A stretch of 64,000 nt of DNA, taken from NCBI GenBank assembly GCA_040755835.1, contig JBFMAB010000025.1:124001-188000 (forward strand), written 5' to 3'. How positions within the stretch are numbered: the stretch's first letter is position 1; every line of letters starts with the position of its first letter. The stretch comes from JADLDB01 sp040755835. Its GTDB lineage: Bacteria > Myxococcota > Myxococcia > Myxococcales > Myxococcaceae. The notes beneath the pieces were generated by a model. That model did not search any database. It saw only the letters and a list, made by a program, of their open reading frames with translations, and had not been told where the DNA came from. Below are positions 8,858 to 17,540 of the stretch, piece after piece. Made by a program: the position numbers and the translations under genes.

Positions 8858-10357
8858 GTGACCTCGCCCCTGTCGCCCGGCGCGCTGCGGAAGGCCTCCT
8901 TCGTCCGCTGGGTCCTCATCGCGCTGTCCTTCGCGCTCGCCGTGGTCTCGTGGATTCACTTCGCCGGCCGCTCCGGCGCCGCGCACGAGCACGCCGCCGT
9001 GCTGTACCGCTGCCCGATGCACCCGCAAATCGTCTCACCGACGAAGGGCGAGTGCCCCATCTGTGGCATGGACCTCGAGCCGATTCCCGCGGCCTCGAAG
9101 CCGGCGCCGGCGGCGCAGGCCGAGACGTACACCTGCCCGATGCACCCCGAGGTGGTGCAGGACCACCCCGGCACCTGCCCCCTCTGCAAGATGAAGCTGG
9201 TGCCGCTGGAGGTGAAGCCACCGAGGGGGCCGATGCCCGAGGGCGTGGTGCCGGTGACGCTGTCGCTGGAGCGGCAGCAGGCCATCGGGGTGCGCTACTC
9301 CGCGGTGAAGGAGGCCGACGTGTCCGGGGCGCTGCGCGTCGCGGCGTCGGTGGTGTCGCCGGAGCGCGGCCAGGCGCGCGTGCACCTGCGCACGCCGGGC
9401 TTCGTCGAGGCCATCAGCGTGTCGGAGACGGGCGTGAAGGTGCGCGCCGGCCAGGAGTTGGCGCGGGTGTACAGCCCCGCGGTGCTGGAAGCGGAGAACG
9501 AGCTGCTCGCCGCGCTGGCCTTCGGCGAGTCGGGCGCAAGGCAGGTGCAGGCCGCAAGGGAGAAGCTGACGTTGCTCGGCGTGCCCGACGGCACCATCGA
9601 GCAGGTGGTGAAGACGAAGGCGCCGGTGCGCGCCTTCCCGGTGACGGCGCCGGTGTCGGGCTACGTGACGCTGAAGAATGCGGTGCTGGGCGCCTACGTG
9701 TCCTCCGACGTGCCGCTCTACGAAATCACCGACCTCTCGAAGGTGTACGTGGTGGCCGAGGTGTACTCGGGCGACGCGGCCAGCGTGGGCGTGGGCACCA
9801 GGGGCACCTTCAGCCTCGCCAACCGCGACGACGTGCACGTGTCGGGGGCGGTCGACCTCGTCTACCCGCAGGTGAGCTCCGACGCGCGCAGCGTGAAGGT
9901 GCGCATGGTGCTGCCGAACGAGAAGAACGCGCTGCAGCCGGGGCAGATTGGCTGGGTGGAGTTCGAGCGGCCCGCGCGGAAGGCGCTGGTGGTGCCGCGC
10001 GACGCGGTCATCGACACCGGCACGCAGCGCTACGTCTTCGTCGACGAGGGCCGCGGCACGCTGGCGCCCCGGCTGGTGGAGTTGGGCATGGACCTCGGCG
10101 GCGAGCTCGAGGTGCGCGGGGCGCTCGAGCCCGGCGAGCGCGTGGTGTCGGGCGCGGCCTTCCTCGTCGACTCCGAGAGCCGACTGCAGGCGTCGCTGGC
10201 CACTTCCGGCAGCAAGCCGCACCCGTGTGACCTGCAGGTGGACAAGCTGAAGTACCCGGACAAGTGGAAGGCCTGCGCCGCCTGCGAGGCGCAGCACGCC
10301 GGCATGGGCACCATGCTGGACGACTGCAAGCACGCCATCCCCCAGCCCTGGAAGTGA
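8858..10357 (+). CDS. cusB: CusB-type periplasmic adaptor with N- and C-terminal metal-binding modules
   Basis: 499 residues. One membrane segment (about 10-27) anchors a membrane-fusion protein. Two heavy-metal-binding modules follow: YRCPMHPQ...CPICGMDLEP (about 49-75) and YTCPMHPE...CPLCKMKLVP (about 90-117). The CusB core (barrel, lipoyl, beta-barrel) runs to about 440. The tail (453-499) is unusual: it has four Cys and two His (HPC, CAACEAQH, CKH) in an acidic/basic peptide and could be a third metal site. The GTG at 8858 is preferred over an upstream TTG because the signal-anchor begins here. The next gene overlaps the stop by GTGA, so adaptor and pump are translated together. Confidence 0.85.
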   Translation: MTSPLSPGALRKASFVRWVLIALSFALAVVSWIHFAGRSGAAHEHAAVLYRCPMHPQIVSPTKGECPICGMDLEPIPAASKPAPAAQAETYTCPMHPEVVQDHPGTCPLCKMKLVPLEVKPPRGPMPEGVVPVTLSLERQQAIGVRYSAVKEADVSGALRVAASVVSPERGQARVHLRTPGFVEAISVSETGVKVRAGQELARVYSPAVLEAENELLAALAFGESGARQVQAAREKLTLLGVPDGTIEQVVKTKAPVRAFPVTAPVSGYVTLKNAVLGAYVSSDVPLYEITDLSKVYVVAEVYSGDAASVGVGTRGTFSLANRDDVHVSGAVDLVYPQVSSDARSVKVRMVLPNEKNALQPGQIGWVEFERPARKALVVPRDAVIDTGTQRYVFVDEGRGTLAPRLVELGMDLGGELEVRGALEPGERVVSGAAFLVDSESRLQASLATSGSKPHPCDLQVDKLKYPDKWKACAACEAQHAGMGTMLDDCKHAIPQPWK

Positions 10358-13300
10358 CTTCGGTGATTGCCCGCGTCATCGAGTGGAGCGCGCAGCAACG
10401 CTGGCTGGTGCTCTTCTTCTTTCTGGTGGCCGGCGTGGGCGCGGTGCGCGCGCTGCGCACCATGCCGCTCGACGCGCTTCCCGACCTGTCGGACCCGCAG
10501 GTCATCGTCTTCACCGAGTGGAAGGGCCGCAGCCCGACGCTGGTGGAGGACCAGGTCACCTACCCCATCGCCAGCCGGCTGCTGGCCGCGCCGAAGGTGC
10601 GCGCGGTGCGCGGCTACTCGATGCTGGGCATGTCCTTCGTGTACGTCATCTTCGACGAGGGCACGGACCCGTACTGGGCGCGCTCGCGCGTCATGGAGTA
10701 CCTGTCGGGCCTCGCCGCCGCGCTGCCGTCGGGCGTGACGCCGACGCTGGGCCCCGACGCGACGGGCGTGGGCTGGGTGTACGAGTACGCGCTCATCGAC
10801 GAGAGCGGGAGGCGCGACCTCGCGGAGCTGCGCACGCTGCAGGACTTCACGCTGCGCTACGCGCTCGAGTCGGTGCCGGGCGTCGCGCAGGTGGCGACGG
10901 TGGGCGGCTACGAGAAGCAGTTCCAGGTGCGCGTCGACCCCGAGAAGCTGCGCGCCTTCCGCCTCACCATCGGCGAGGTGGCCGACGCGGTGCGGAAGTC
11001 GAACGGCGAGGTGGGCGGCCGCGTGCTGGAGATGAGCGGCCGCGAGTACTTCATCCGCGGGCGCGGGTACCTCGAGAACCTGGCGCAGCTGGCGCAGGTG
11101 ACGATTCGCACCGACGAGTCGGGCACGCCGGTGCGCGTCGCCGACGTGGGCACCGTGACGTACGGCCCGGACCTGCGGCGCGGGCTGGCCGAGCTGGACG
11201 GCCGCGGCGAGACGGTCGGCGCCATCGTCATCGCGCGCACCGGGGAGAACGCGCTGGGCGTCATCGAGCGCGTGAAGCAGCGCCTCGCCGAGGTGCAGAA
11301 GTCGCTGCCAGACGGCGTGCAGGTGGTGACGACGTACGACCGCAGCGGGCTCATCGAGCGCGCCATCCAGACGCTGAAGACGGCGCTGGCGGAGGAAGGC
11401 GTCACCGTCGCGCTCGTCATCCTGCTGTTCCTCTTCTCGCTGCGCTCGGCGCTCTTGCCCATCTTCTCGATGCCGCTGGCGGTGCTGCTGTCCTTCATCC
11501 CCATGCGGCTGCTCGACATCCCGTCGACCATCATGAGCCTGGGCGGCGTCGCCATCGCGCTGGGCGCCACGGTGGACGCGGAGATCGTGATGGTCGAGGC
11601 GTGCCACAAGAAGCTCGAGCACGCGCCCGAGGGCCTCTCGCCCGCCGAGCGGCGGCGCCTGCTGCACGAGGCGGCGAAGGAGGTGACGCCGGCCATCTTC
11701 TTCTCGCTGCTCATCATCGCGGCCAGCTTCCTGCCGGTGTTCGGGCTGACGGGGCAGGCGGGGCGGCTATTCCGCCCGCTCGCCTTCACCAAGACGTTCG
11801 TCATGCTGTCGGCCGCGCTGCTCAGCATCACCTTCGCGCCGGCGATTCGCGACTTCCTGCTTTCGGGGAAGGTGAGGCCCGAGTCGGAGCACCCGGTCTC
11901 GCGCTTCATCATTCGCCTGTACGAGCCGTTCGTGCACGTGGCGCTGAAGCGCCCGCTGACGACGCTGGCCATCGGCCTGTTCGCGCTGCTGTCGGCGGTG
12001 CCGGTCGCGATGCAGCTGGGCAGCGAGTTCATGCCGGCGCTGAACGAGGGCGACATTCTCTCGATGCCGACGACGCTGCCCAACATCTCCATCGAGGAGG
12101 CCAAGAAGCAGCTGCAGCTGCAGGACCAGGTGCTGCGCACCTTCCCCGAGGTGAAGACGGTGTTCGGCAAGGTGGGCCGCGCGGAGACGCCGACGGACCC
12201 CGCGCCGCTGTCGATGGTGGAGACGGTGGTGCAGCTGAAGCCGCGCGAAGAATGGCCGAAGGTCCAGGAGGCGCGGTGGTACTCGTCGTGGGCGCCCGGG
12301 TGGCTGGCCGCTGCGCTCAAGCCCATCTGGCCCGACGAGCGCACGGAGACGTGGGACGAGCTGGTGGCAAAGTTGAACGCCACGCAGAACCAGCCCGGGT
12401 GGACCAACGCGTGGACGATGCCCATCAAGGCGCGCATCGACATGCTGTCGACCGGCGTGCGCACGCCCATCGGCGTGAAGGTGTTCGGCAGCGACCTGAA
12501 CGCCATCGAGAGGGCGGGCATGGAGCTCGAGGCGATGCTGAAGGACGTGCAGGGCGCGCGCAGCGTGCTGTTCGAGCGCAGCCTCGGCGGCACGTACGTG
12601 GACATCGTGCCCAACCGCGAGGCGTTGTCGCGCTACGGGCTGCAGCTGGACGCGCTGTCGCAGGCCATCGAGACGGCGGTGGGCGGCGACGCGGTGTCGG
12701 TGACGGTGGAAGGCCGCCGCCGGTACGGCGTGTCGGTGCGCTACCAGGAAGACTTCCGTTCGAGCCCCGCGGCGCTGCGCCGCGTGCTGGTGCCGCTGCC
12801 GAAGGCAGGCGCCGTGCCGCTCGGCGAGGTGGCCGACGTCGTCGTCACGGCGGGTCCGCCGATGCTGCGCAACGAGGCCGGGCTGCTGGTGGGCTACGTG
12901 TACGTGGACCTCGAGAGCTGGCGCGACCCGGGGCGCTTCGTCGAGGAGGCGAAGGTGCTGGTGGACAACGCGCGCGCGGACGGCCGCCTGCAGCTCGGGG
13001 AAGGCATGTACCTGAAGTGGACCGGGCAGTACGAACTGCTCGAGGAGATGAAGGAGCGCATGCAGTGGCTGGTGCCGCTCGCGCTCGCCATCGTCGCGGT
13101 GCTGCTGTGGCTGCAGTTCAAGCACCTCACCGAGGTGCTCATCGTCTTCCTGTCGATTCCCTTCGCGCTCGTGGGTAGCGCGTGGGCGCTGTACCTCCTG
13201 GACTACCGGCTCTCGACGGCGGTGTGGGTCGGGGTCATCGCGCTCATCGGGCTCGCGACGCAGACGGGCGTGGTGATGATCGTCTACATCGACCACGCGT

Positions 13301-13626
13301 TCTTCAAGCGCGTGCGCGAGGGGCGGCTCACGTCGCTCGACGACATCATCGAGGCGCACGCGGAGGGCACCGTGCAGCGCGTGCGGCCGAAGTTGATGAC
13401 GGTCGCGACGATGCTCATCGGCTTGATGCCGCTGTTGTGGAGCCAGGGAACCGGGGCGGACGTGATGAAGCGCATCGCCGCGCCGATGGTGGGCGGGCTC
13501 ATCACCAGCGCGTTCCTCACGCTGGAGCTGATCCCCGTCGTGTACACGTACTGGCGGTACGCGCAGCTCCAGCGCGCACAACGCACCGGGCGGCCGCTGT
13601 CGGAGGTCGTCGGACTGACGGAGTAG
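10354..13626 (+). CDS. cusA: CusA/CzcA-type heavy-metal RND efflux pump
   Basis: 1090 residues, usual length for HME-RND pumps. The start IARVIEWSAQQRWLV, ALPDLSDPQVIVFTEW, the segment EFMPALNEGDILSMP, the GKVGRAETPTDPAPLSMVET stretch and RIDMLSTGVRTPIGVKVFG are typical of the CusA/SilA/CzcA group; the Met-rich segments suggest monovalent Cu or Ag, though Zn/Co/Cd cannot be excluded. Twelve membrane helices are expected, with LGATVDAEIVMVEA in helix 4 (proton relay Asp/Glu) . It works in the inner membrane with the TolC-like channel and CusB-like adaptor encoded just upstream. GTG start overlaps the adaptor stop. No metal regulator gene lies next to the operon. Confidence 0.92.
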   Translation: MTSVIARVIEWSAQQRWLVLFFFLVAGVGAVRALRTMPLDALPDLSDPQVIVFTEWKGRSPTLVEDQVTYPIASRLLAAPKVRAVRGYSMLGMSFVYVIFDEGTDPYWARSRVMEYLSGLAAALPSGVTPTLGPDATGVGWVYEYALIDESGRRDLAELRTLQDFTLRYALESVPGVAQVATVGGYEKQFQVRVDPEKLRAFRLTIGEVADAVRKSNGEVGGRVLEMSGREYFIRGRGYLENLAQLAQVTIRTDESGTPVRVADVGTVTYGPDLRRGLAELDGRGETVGAIVIARTGENALGVIERVKQRLAEVQKSLPDGVQVVTTYDRSGLIERAIQTLKTALAEEGVTVALVILLFLFSLRSALLPIFSMPLAVLLSFIPMRLLDIPSTIMSLGGVAIALGATVDAEIVMVEACHKKLEHAPEGLSPAERRRLLHEAAKEVTPAIFFSLLIIAASFLPVFGLTGQAGRLFRPLAFTKTFVMLSAALLSITFAPAIRDFLLSGKVRPESEHPVSRFIIRLYEPFVHVALKRPLTTLAIGLFALLSAVPVAMQLGSEFMPALNEGDILSMPTTLPNISIEEAKKQLQLQDQVLRTFPEVKTVFGKVGRAETPTDPAPLSMVETVVQLKPREEWPKVQEARWYSSWAPGWLAAALKPIWPDERTETWDELVAKLNATQNQPGWTNAWTMPIKARIDMLSTGVRTPIGVKVFGSDLNAIERAGMELEAMLKDVQGARSVLFERSLGGTYVDIVPNREALSRYGLQLDALSQAIETAVGGDAVSVTVEGRRRYGVSVRYQEDFRSSPAALRRVLVPLPKAGAVPLGEVADVVVTAGPPMLRNEAGLLVGYVYVDLESWRDPGRFVEEAKVLVDNARADGRLQLGEGMYLKWTGQYELLEEMKERMQWLVPLALAIVAVLLWLQFKHLTEVLIVFLSIPFALVGSAWALYLLDYRLSTAVWVGVIALIGLATQTGVVMIVYIDHAFFKRVREGRLTSLDDIIEAHAEGTVQRVRPKLMTVATMLIGLMPLLWSQGTGADVMKRIAAPMVGGLITSAFLTLELIPVVYTYWRYAQLQRAQRTGRPLSEVVGLTE

Positions 13627-13668
13627 CGGAGGCTGCTTCGATGGGACGCGGTGCGCGTGGTGTCCCCG

Positions 13669-13704
13669 CGCCGTGCTCGCCGCCGGCGGCTCCCCGGCAC
13701 GGCG
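13669..13704 (+). terminator. GC-rich hairpin after the efflux operon
   Basis: CGCCGTGC and GCACGGCG form an 8-bp stem and enclose a self-complementary GCCGCCGGCGGC, 43 bases after the pump stop codon. There is no T-run, as is common in high-GC genomes. Probable transcription end or mRNA-stabilising structure for the operon. Confidence 0.45.
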
Positions 13705-13729
13705 ACTGGTGCCTTCCGTGCTTCAACGG

Positions 13730-13786
13730 GACGTCGTGGCGCGGATCGGTGCGTCCTGACGTGCATGGTTGCCCCACGACGTCAGG
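13730..13786. other. overlapping inverted repeats in a gene-free spacer
   Basis: GACGTCGTGG (13730) pairs with CCACGACGTC (13774), and CCTGACGT (13755) pairs with ACGTCAGG (13779). The two stems share the right arm and so exclude each other, as in an RNA switch or overlapping protein sites. No coding frame in 13627-13875 is convincing. Confidence 0.35.
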
Positions 13787-13875
13787 TGCGCGCCCTTCGT
13801 CGGCGCCAAAGCGGCTGGTCGGGCTCGCAACGCACCGGCTGACGAAACTGCCAGCCGCCACCACCCCGAAGAGCC

Positions 13876-14817
13876 TTACGGTGCCAGCGAGTAGATGTCC
13901 CGCCGCAGGTCCCGCTTCAAATTCCACCCGCTCGGATCCGGCCCCGCCAGCTGCGACAGGTCCACGTCCGAGACGATCAACTCCGGGTGGTTGCTCACGT
14001 TCGCCAGCACGCCGTTCGGCCCGACGAAGTGCGTGTCCCCGAAATACGGCTGCCCCCACGGCGCTTCGCTGCCCTTGCGGTTGCTGCCGCCGATGAAGAC
14101 GTTGTGCCGCGCGGCGTCGACCTGGAACTCCAGGTGCCACATGCGATGGCTCTTCTCACCGAACGTCACCGCGGGGCTGAAGATGAGCTCGGCGCCTTCG
14201 CGCGCGAGCGTCGACATGACGCCCTCGAAGTGCCGGTCGTAGCAGATGGCCACGCCCACGCGCCCCACCGCCGTCTCCCACACGGGGAAGAACGGGTTCT
14301 TCGACACGTTGCGCACGTGCGGCCCGTTCTGCCCGTCGCTGCGCTCGTAATAGAAGCCCTCGAGGAACTGTCCCTGCTCGTTCTTCCCGTGCGGGATGTG
14401 CGTCTTCCGGTAGCTGCCCAGCACCTCGCCCGTCGCGTCGATGACCACCGCGGTGTTGAAGCGCTTCCCGTCCTTGGCCTGCTCGTAGATGGGCGCGACG
14501 AGCACCACGCCCTGCTCCTTCGCGAGCGCCTTCAGCGTCGTCACCGTCTTTCCCTCGCGGGCGTCCTCTGCGAGGCCCACCCAGAACTCGTCGTACCGCA
14601 GCGCGAAGTACGGCGCGGGGAACAACTCCCCGAAGCACACCGCCTGCGCGCCCTGCCGCTTCGCCGCCTTCACCAGCTCGACGTGGTGCGCGACGTTCGC
14701 CGCGCGAATCGCCTCGAGCTGCGTCGCCAGCGCGGACAGCCCGTCCACGGACGCGGGCATGCCGGGGAAGACGTTGACGGTCTGCGTGAGCGCGGCGCGG
14801 ACGAGTCGGGAAGTCAT
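13876..14817 (-). CDS. nitrilase-superfamily carbon-nitrogen hydrolase (beta-ureidopropionase / N-carbamoyl amidase type)
   Basis: 313 residues, full length for the family. The Glu-Lys-Cys triad is visible: Glu64 in CFGELFPAP, Lys138 in YRKTHIP and Cys192 in AICYDRHF. The downstream motif NVFIGGSNRKG and the GDTHFVGPNG loop resemble N-carbamoylputrescine amidase and beta-ureidopropionase. The reaction would split a carbamoyl or amide C-N bond in the cytoplasm, releasing ammonia (and CO2 for carbamoyl substrates). It fits with the YgfK-type and carbamoyl-amino-acid hydrolase genes elsewhere in the window, but it stands alone. A strong hairpin lies 60 bases upstream of its start and may attenuate it. 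Confidence 0.88.
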   Translation of the reverse strand: MTSRLVRAALTQTVNVFPGMPASVDGLSALATQLEAIRAANVAHHVELVKAAKRQGAQAVCFGELFPAPYFALRYDEFWVGLAEDAREGKTVTTLKALAKEQGVVLVAPIYEQAKDGKRFNTAVVIDATGEVLGSYRKTHIPHGKNEQGQFLEGFYYERSDGQNGPHVRNVSKNPFFPVWETAVGRVGVAICYDRHFEGVMSTLAREGAELIFSPAVTFGEKSHRMWHLEFQVDAARHNVFIGGSNRKGSEAPWGQPYFGDTHFVGPNGVLANVSNHPELIVSDVDLSQLAGPDPSGWNLKRDLRRDIYSLAP

Positions 14818-14876
14818 GGCGCGCCCGAGTCAACCCGCGATTCGCGGCCGTGGAAAGCGCCTTCGCCCGCATCGAC

Positions 14877-14913
14877 TTGCGCAAAAGGGGCACGCCATGC
14901 CTCTTTTGCGCAA
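14877..14913. terminator. 16-bp hairpin with A-run/T-run arms
   Basis: TTGCGCAAAAGGGGCA and TGCCTCTTTTGCGCAA form a 16-bp stem with a single G-T wobble and a 5-base loop. It sits between two minus-strand genes, 178 bases after the stop of one (15092) and 60 bases before the start of the next (14817). It could be a terminator, an attenuator for the hydrolase gene, or a mobile palindromic element. Confidence 0.5.
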
Positions 14914-15091
14914 CTGGATGCAGCCCGCCCCGCGCTGCACGCCCGGTTCGCCGCGGTCTCACCCAGCACTGTGTGTGTACGTCGGCGCCGCCACCGAGCC
15001 CGCTCGACTCACCGCGTGGCGGTTTCCCGGGGGGGTTGGGCTGTTCTTTCCGGGCGCTCCCGTCCTTCCGTCGGCTCGGCCATGGAGGCGA

Positions 15092-15715
15092 CTACTCGCC
15101 TCTGCGCTTCGTCGCTGGGGTGGCTCGCGTGACGCGCTCGAGCGCACCGGACCACCCCGGGCGGCCCCCACGCCGACGGGCCACGAAGGTCGCCTCGACG
15201 ACGAGTTCCTTTCCCTTGAGCTTCTCGAGGCCCGGCGGAGCACCTTCGGTTTCCAGCCACACGGAGCGCGCGAACTCCTGCAGCTTGAGCTCGGCTTCGC
15301 TCGCGAACAGCGCCGCGAACTCGGGACCCAGGCCGAAGAAGCCGCGCACGCGAACCCGCTTCCCGTCGAAGGACGCGGGGCTCTTCAGCAGCTCCTCGAG
15401 CCCGACGTCCTGGAGCACCGCGGCCGCGGTACAGGCGCCCTGGTGGCACGCCAACGCCACCACTTCCGGGGAACAGGCCTCGCAGGTCACCACGCAGCTC
15501 GCCTTCGCGCGCTCCTCGGCGTCCTTCTTCGTGGCCTGGGCGCGGAACTTCGCGTTCACCGGCAGCCAGTTGCCGCACGTCCGGCACCCATCGCCCGCGA
15601 GCACGCACTCGGAGTCCGCTCTGCACGCGAGCCACTCTTTCGGCAGCTCCACCTTCGGCAGACAGTCAGCCCACGCCGCGCTGGCCAGCAGAGCGACTCC
15701 GAGAACCGATCGCAT
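15092..15715 (-). CDS. secreted Cys-rich protein, 207 aa
   Basis: A signal peptide MRSVLGVALLASAAWA is followed by a mature protein with a Cys-rich first half (ACRADSECVLAGDGCRTCG, CVVTCEACS, ACHQGAC; ten or so Cys) and a second half that looks like an OB- or lipocalin-like small domain (FDGKRVRVRGFFGLGPEF, KLKGKELVVEATFV). The second half recalls single-stranded beta domains that follow 'GKRVRVRG' in periplasmic proteins. Start chosen at the ATG that begins the signal peptide, 8 bases after TAGGCT. No family name. Likely periplasmic or secreted. Confidence 0.7.
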   Translation of the reverse strand: MRSVLGVALLASAAWADCLPKVELPKEWLACRADSECVLAGDGCRTCGNWLPVNAKFRAQATKKDAEERAKASCVVTCEACSPEVVALACHQGACTAAAVLQDVGLEELLKSPASFDGKRVRVRGFFGLGPEFAALFASEAELKLQEFARSVWLETEGAPPGLEKLKGKELVVEATFVARRRGGRPGWSGALERVTRATPATKRRGE

Positions 15716-15723
15716 GGCCCGAA

Positions 15724-15729
15724 AGCCTA
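15724..15729 (-). promoter_or_regulatory. -10-like hexamer TAGGCT, 8 bases before start
   Basis: TAGGCT precedes the ATG at 15715 by 8 bases on the minus strand, following a run of A residues. Spacing too short for a ribosome site, in line with a leaderless mRNA. Confidence 0.45.
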
Positions 15730-15954
15730 CCCTCTTTTTTCCCGGTTGGTTCGCCGGGCTGGACCTCGCGGTGGGCGCGACGGTGATGCGCGTCGCGGCG
15801 GGTCCACGCACCACCTCGCCTCGCTCGCGAACAGCACGACTCGTCGTTCACGTCGCCTCGAGTCGCGCTCCGCTGCTCGGCCGGGCCCGCAGGTGACCGG
15901 GCTGCTTCACCTCTTCTTCCGCCCGTTAACGGCGCTGGGGTAGAAAACCGCGCC

Positions 15955-17151
15955 ATGCGACGACTTCTCCTCGGACTGGTGTGCGGTGTCCTCGGCGCGT
16001 GTGGCGGGGGCAGCTCTTCGGCTGACGGCGGCACGGGCGGCGGCGGCGGCTCAGGCGGCGGCTCAGGCGGCGGTACGGGCGGCGGCTCCGGGGGCGGGAC
16101 GGGTTCCGCGTGCCCACAACCCACCTGCATCACCCGCTTCGCCAGCGGTGACGCCCACTCCATCGCCTTCGACGGACAGGGCCGCGCGATTGCTGCCTGG
16201 GGCGGCGGCCCCGACTTCGCCACCTTCGGCGTGAGCCGGCTCGAAGGCGGCCAGTGGCGGCAGCTGGGCGGCACGTTCGAGGGCGTCACGTACGTCACCG
16301 CGGGCACGCCCCGGGTGGCGGTCGACGCGATGGATCGCCCCGTCTTCGCCTGGCCGTCGAAGCTCCCGGCGGGCACCCCGGGCTTGAGCGGCGTGCGCGT
16401 CGAGCGCTGGAACGGCGCCGCGTGGGAGCTGCTCGGCAACGAGCTCGACGCGACGAACCTGGCCGGGCTGGTGGCGATCGGCTCGACGCTGCACGTCCTC
16501 GCCTCCGTGCAGGGCGTGCCAACCCTCTTCACCCTGGTGGACGGCGCCGCCAGCTGGGCGCCGACGCCCGTCAACATGCAGCCCCCCTACTACTCGTTCC
16601 CGCTGCTGGGCTCCGTGGCGGGTGCGCCGCACCTCGCGTTGAAGAGCAGCATGGACGAATCGATTCACGCCTACAGCGCGGCGGGCGGGCTGACGCGGCG
16701 CGGGCCGGATCTCCCCGCGCTGATGCGCACGCGCCTGGGGGCGCTGCTCGACCTGAGCGGCGACGTCGTCATTCACACCGTCTCGTCGGTGGCGGACGGC
16801 GGCTCGTACGACGTGAGCCGCGTCGATCGACTGTCAGGTGGCGCCTGGCTCGCCACGCCCGGGCCCGACATCCCCCGCGCGAAGGCGGGCGCGATGACGG
16901 TGGTGAACGGCAGCCTGGTGACGGCGTTCTTCGTGCGCGGCGCCTCGGCGTTCGAAGACGACACGCTCAAGGTCTTCAAGTGGACGGGGGCGAGCTGGTC
17001 GGAGATCGACAGCTACACCAGCGCCGACGACACGGCGCTCGCGGGCACACCCATCGTCGCGGCCCACGGCTCGACGCTGGGCATCATCTGGGACACGCCG
17101 GCGGGCGAGCCGGGCTTCCGCATCGCCTTCCGCAGCGTCACCGTGCCCTGA
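15955..17151 (+). CDS. lipoprotein with Gly-rich linker and beta-propeller-like repeats
   Basis: 398 residues. Lipoprotein signal MRRLLLGLVCGVLGAC (Gly at +2), then a Ser/Gly/Thr linker to about residue 50, then a domain with repeated blocks of the kind RLEGGQWRQLGG, VERWNGAAWELLGN, VFKWTGASWSEIDS, each an aromatic-W strand as in Kelch-like or sialidase-like beta-propellers. It should sit on the outside of a membrane and bind something; no catalytic residues are recognisable. GGTAGAAAAC lies 8 bases before the ATG. Secreted surface lipoprotein of unknown function. Confidence 0.75.
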   Translation: MRRLLLGLVCGVLGACGGGSSSADGGTGGGGGSGGGSGGGTGGGSGGGTGSACPQPTCITRFASGDAHSIAFDGQGRAIAAWGGGPDFATFGVSRLEGGQWRQLGGTFEGVTYVTAGTPRVAVDAMDRPVFAWPSKLPAGTPGLSGVRVERWNGAAWELLGNELDATNLAGLVAIGSTLHVLASVQGVPTLFTLVDGAASWAPTPVNMQPPYYSFPLLGSVAGAPHLALKSSMDESIHAYSAAGGLTRRGPDLPALMRTRLGALLDLSGDVVIHTVSSVADGGSYDVSRVDRLSGGAWLATPGPDIPRAKAGAMTVVNGSLVTAFFVRGASAFEDDTLKVFKWTGASWSEIDSYTSADDTALAGTPIVAAHGSTLGIIWDTPAGEPGFRIAFRSVTVP

Positions 17152-17160
17152 GCACGCTCT

Positions 17161-17367
17161 TCACGAGCACGGCAGGGGTAGCGTGCGCCACTCCGCGCGC
17201 CACTCCGCCCCGGGCAGGTCGCCGGGCGTCCACTCGCCGAAGCGCATGCGCTCGAGCGCGGTGACGCGAAGCCCGCAGGCGGCGAACAGGTGCCGCACCT
17301 GGCAGAGCGTCAACTGCACCGGCTCGTCGCCCAGCCGCTCGCGCGTACGGTGAACATCGGAATACAC
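17161..17367 (-). pseudogene. possible C-terminal remnant of a larger protein
   Basis: A 68-codon minus-strand frame reads LTLCQVRHLFAACGLRV and LERMRFGEWTPGDLPGAEW. Its GC-rich third positions and helix/strand pattern look coding; the 'LFAACGLRV' style recalls the last part of a SAM-dependent methyltransferase. The GTG at 17367 is probably not a real start. I read it as the tail of a gene whose front was lost. Confidence 0.3.
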
Positions 17368-17372
17368 TCACC

Positions 17373-17498
17373 ATGGCCATGGAGCGCCGGCGTCCTTTCG
17401 CCGACGAGGCCGTCGCCGAACTCCGCGGCGTCGGCATCGCGTGGCAGTCGGGGAGCGAGGCCGAGCAGCGTTCACTCGGCGAGCTGCCCGGGTTATAG
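17373..17498 (+). CDS. small doubtful ORF, 41 aa
   Basis: ATG at 17373 opens a frame reading MAMERRRPFADEAVAEL and ending GELPGL before TAG. Composition and third positions look coding, but no ribosome site or family is visible. It may be another fragment in the same decayed 390-base spacer that also holds the remnant at 17161-17367. Confidence 0.25.
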   Translation: MAMERRRPFADEAVAELRGVGIAWQSGSEAEQRSLGELPGL

Positions 17499-17528
17499 AG
17501 ACTGCCGCTTCGTCTGCCAGGAACCGCG

Positions 17529-17534
17529 TAGGCT
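17529..17534 (+). promoter_or_regulatory. -10-like hexamer TAGGCT, 6 bases before start
   Basis: TAGGCT is followed by CGCGCC and the ATG at 17541. With a normal -10 to +1 distance, transcription would start at or next to the A of ATG, a leaderless arrangement. Confidence 0.5.
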
Positions 17535-17540
17535 CGCGCC

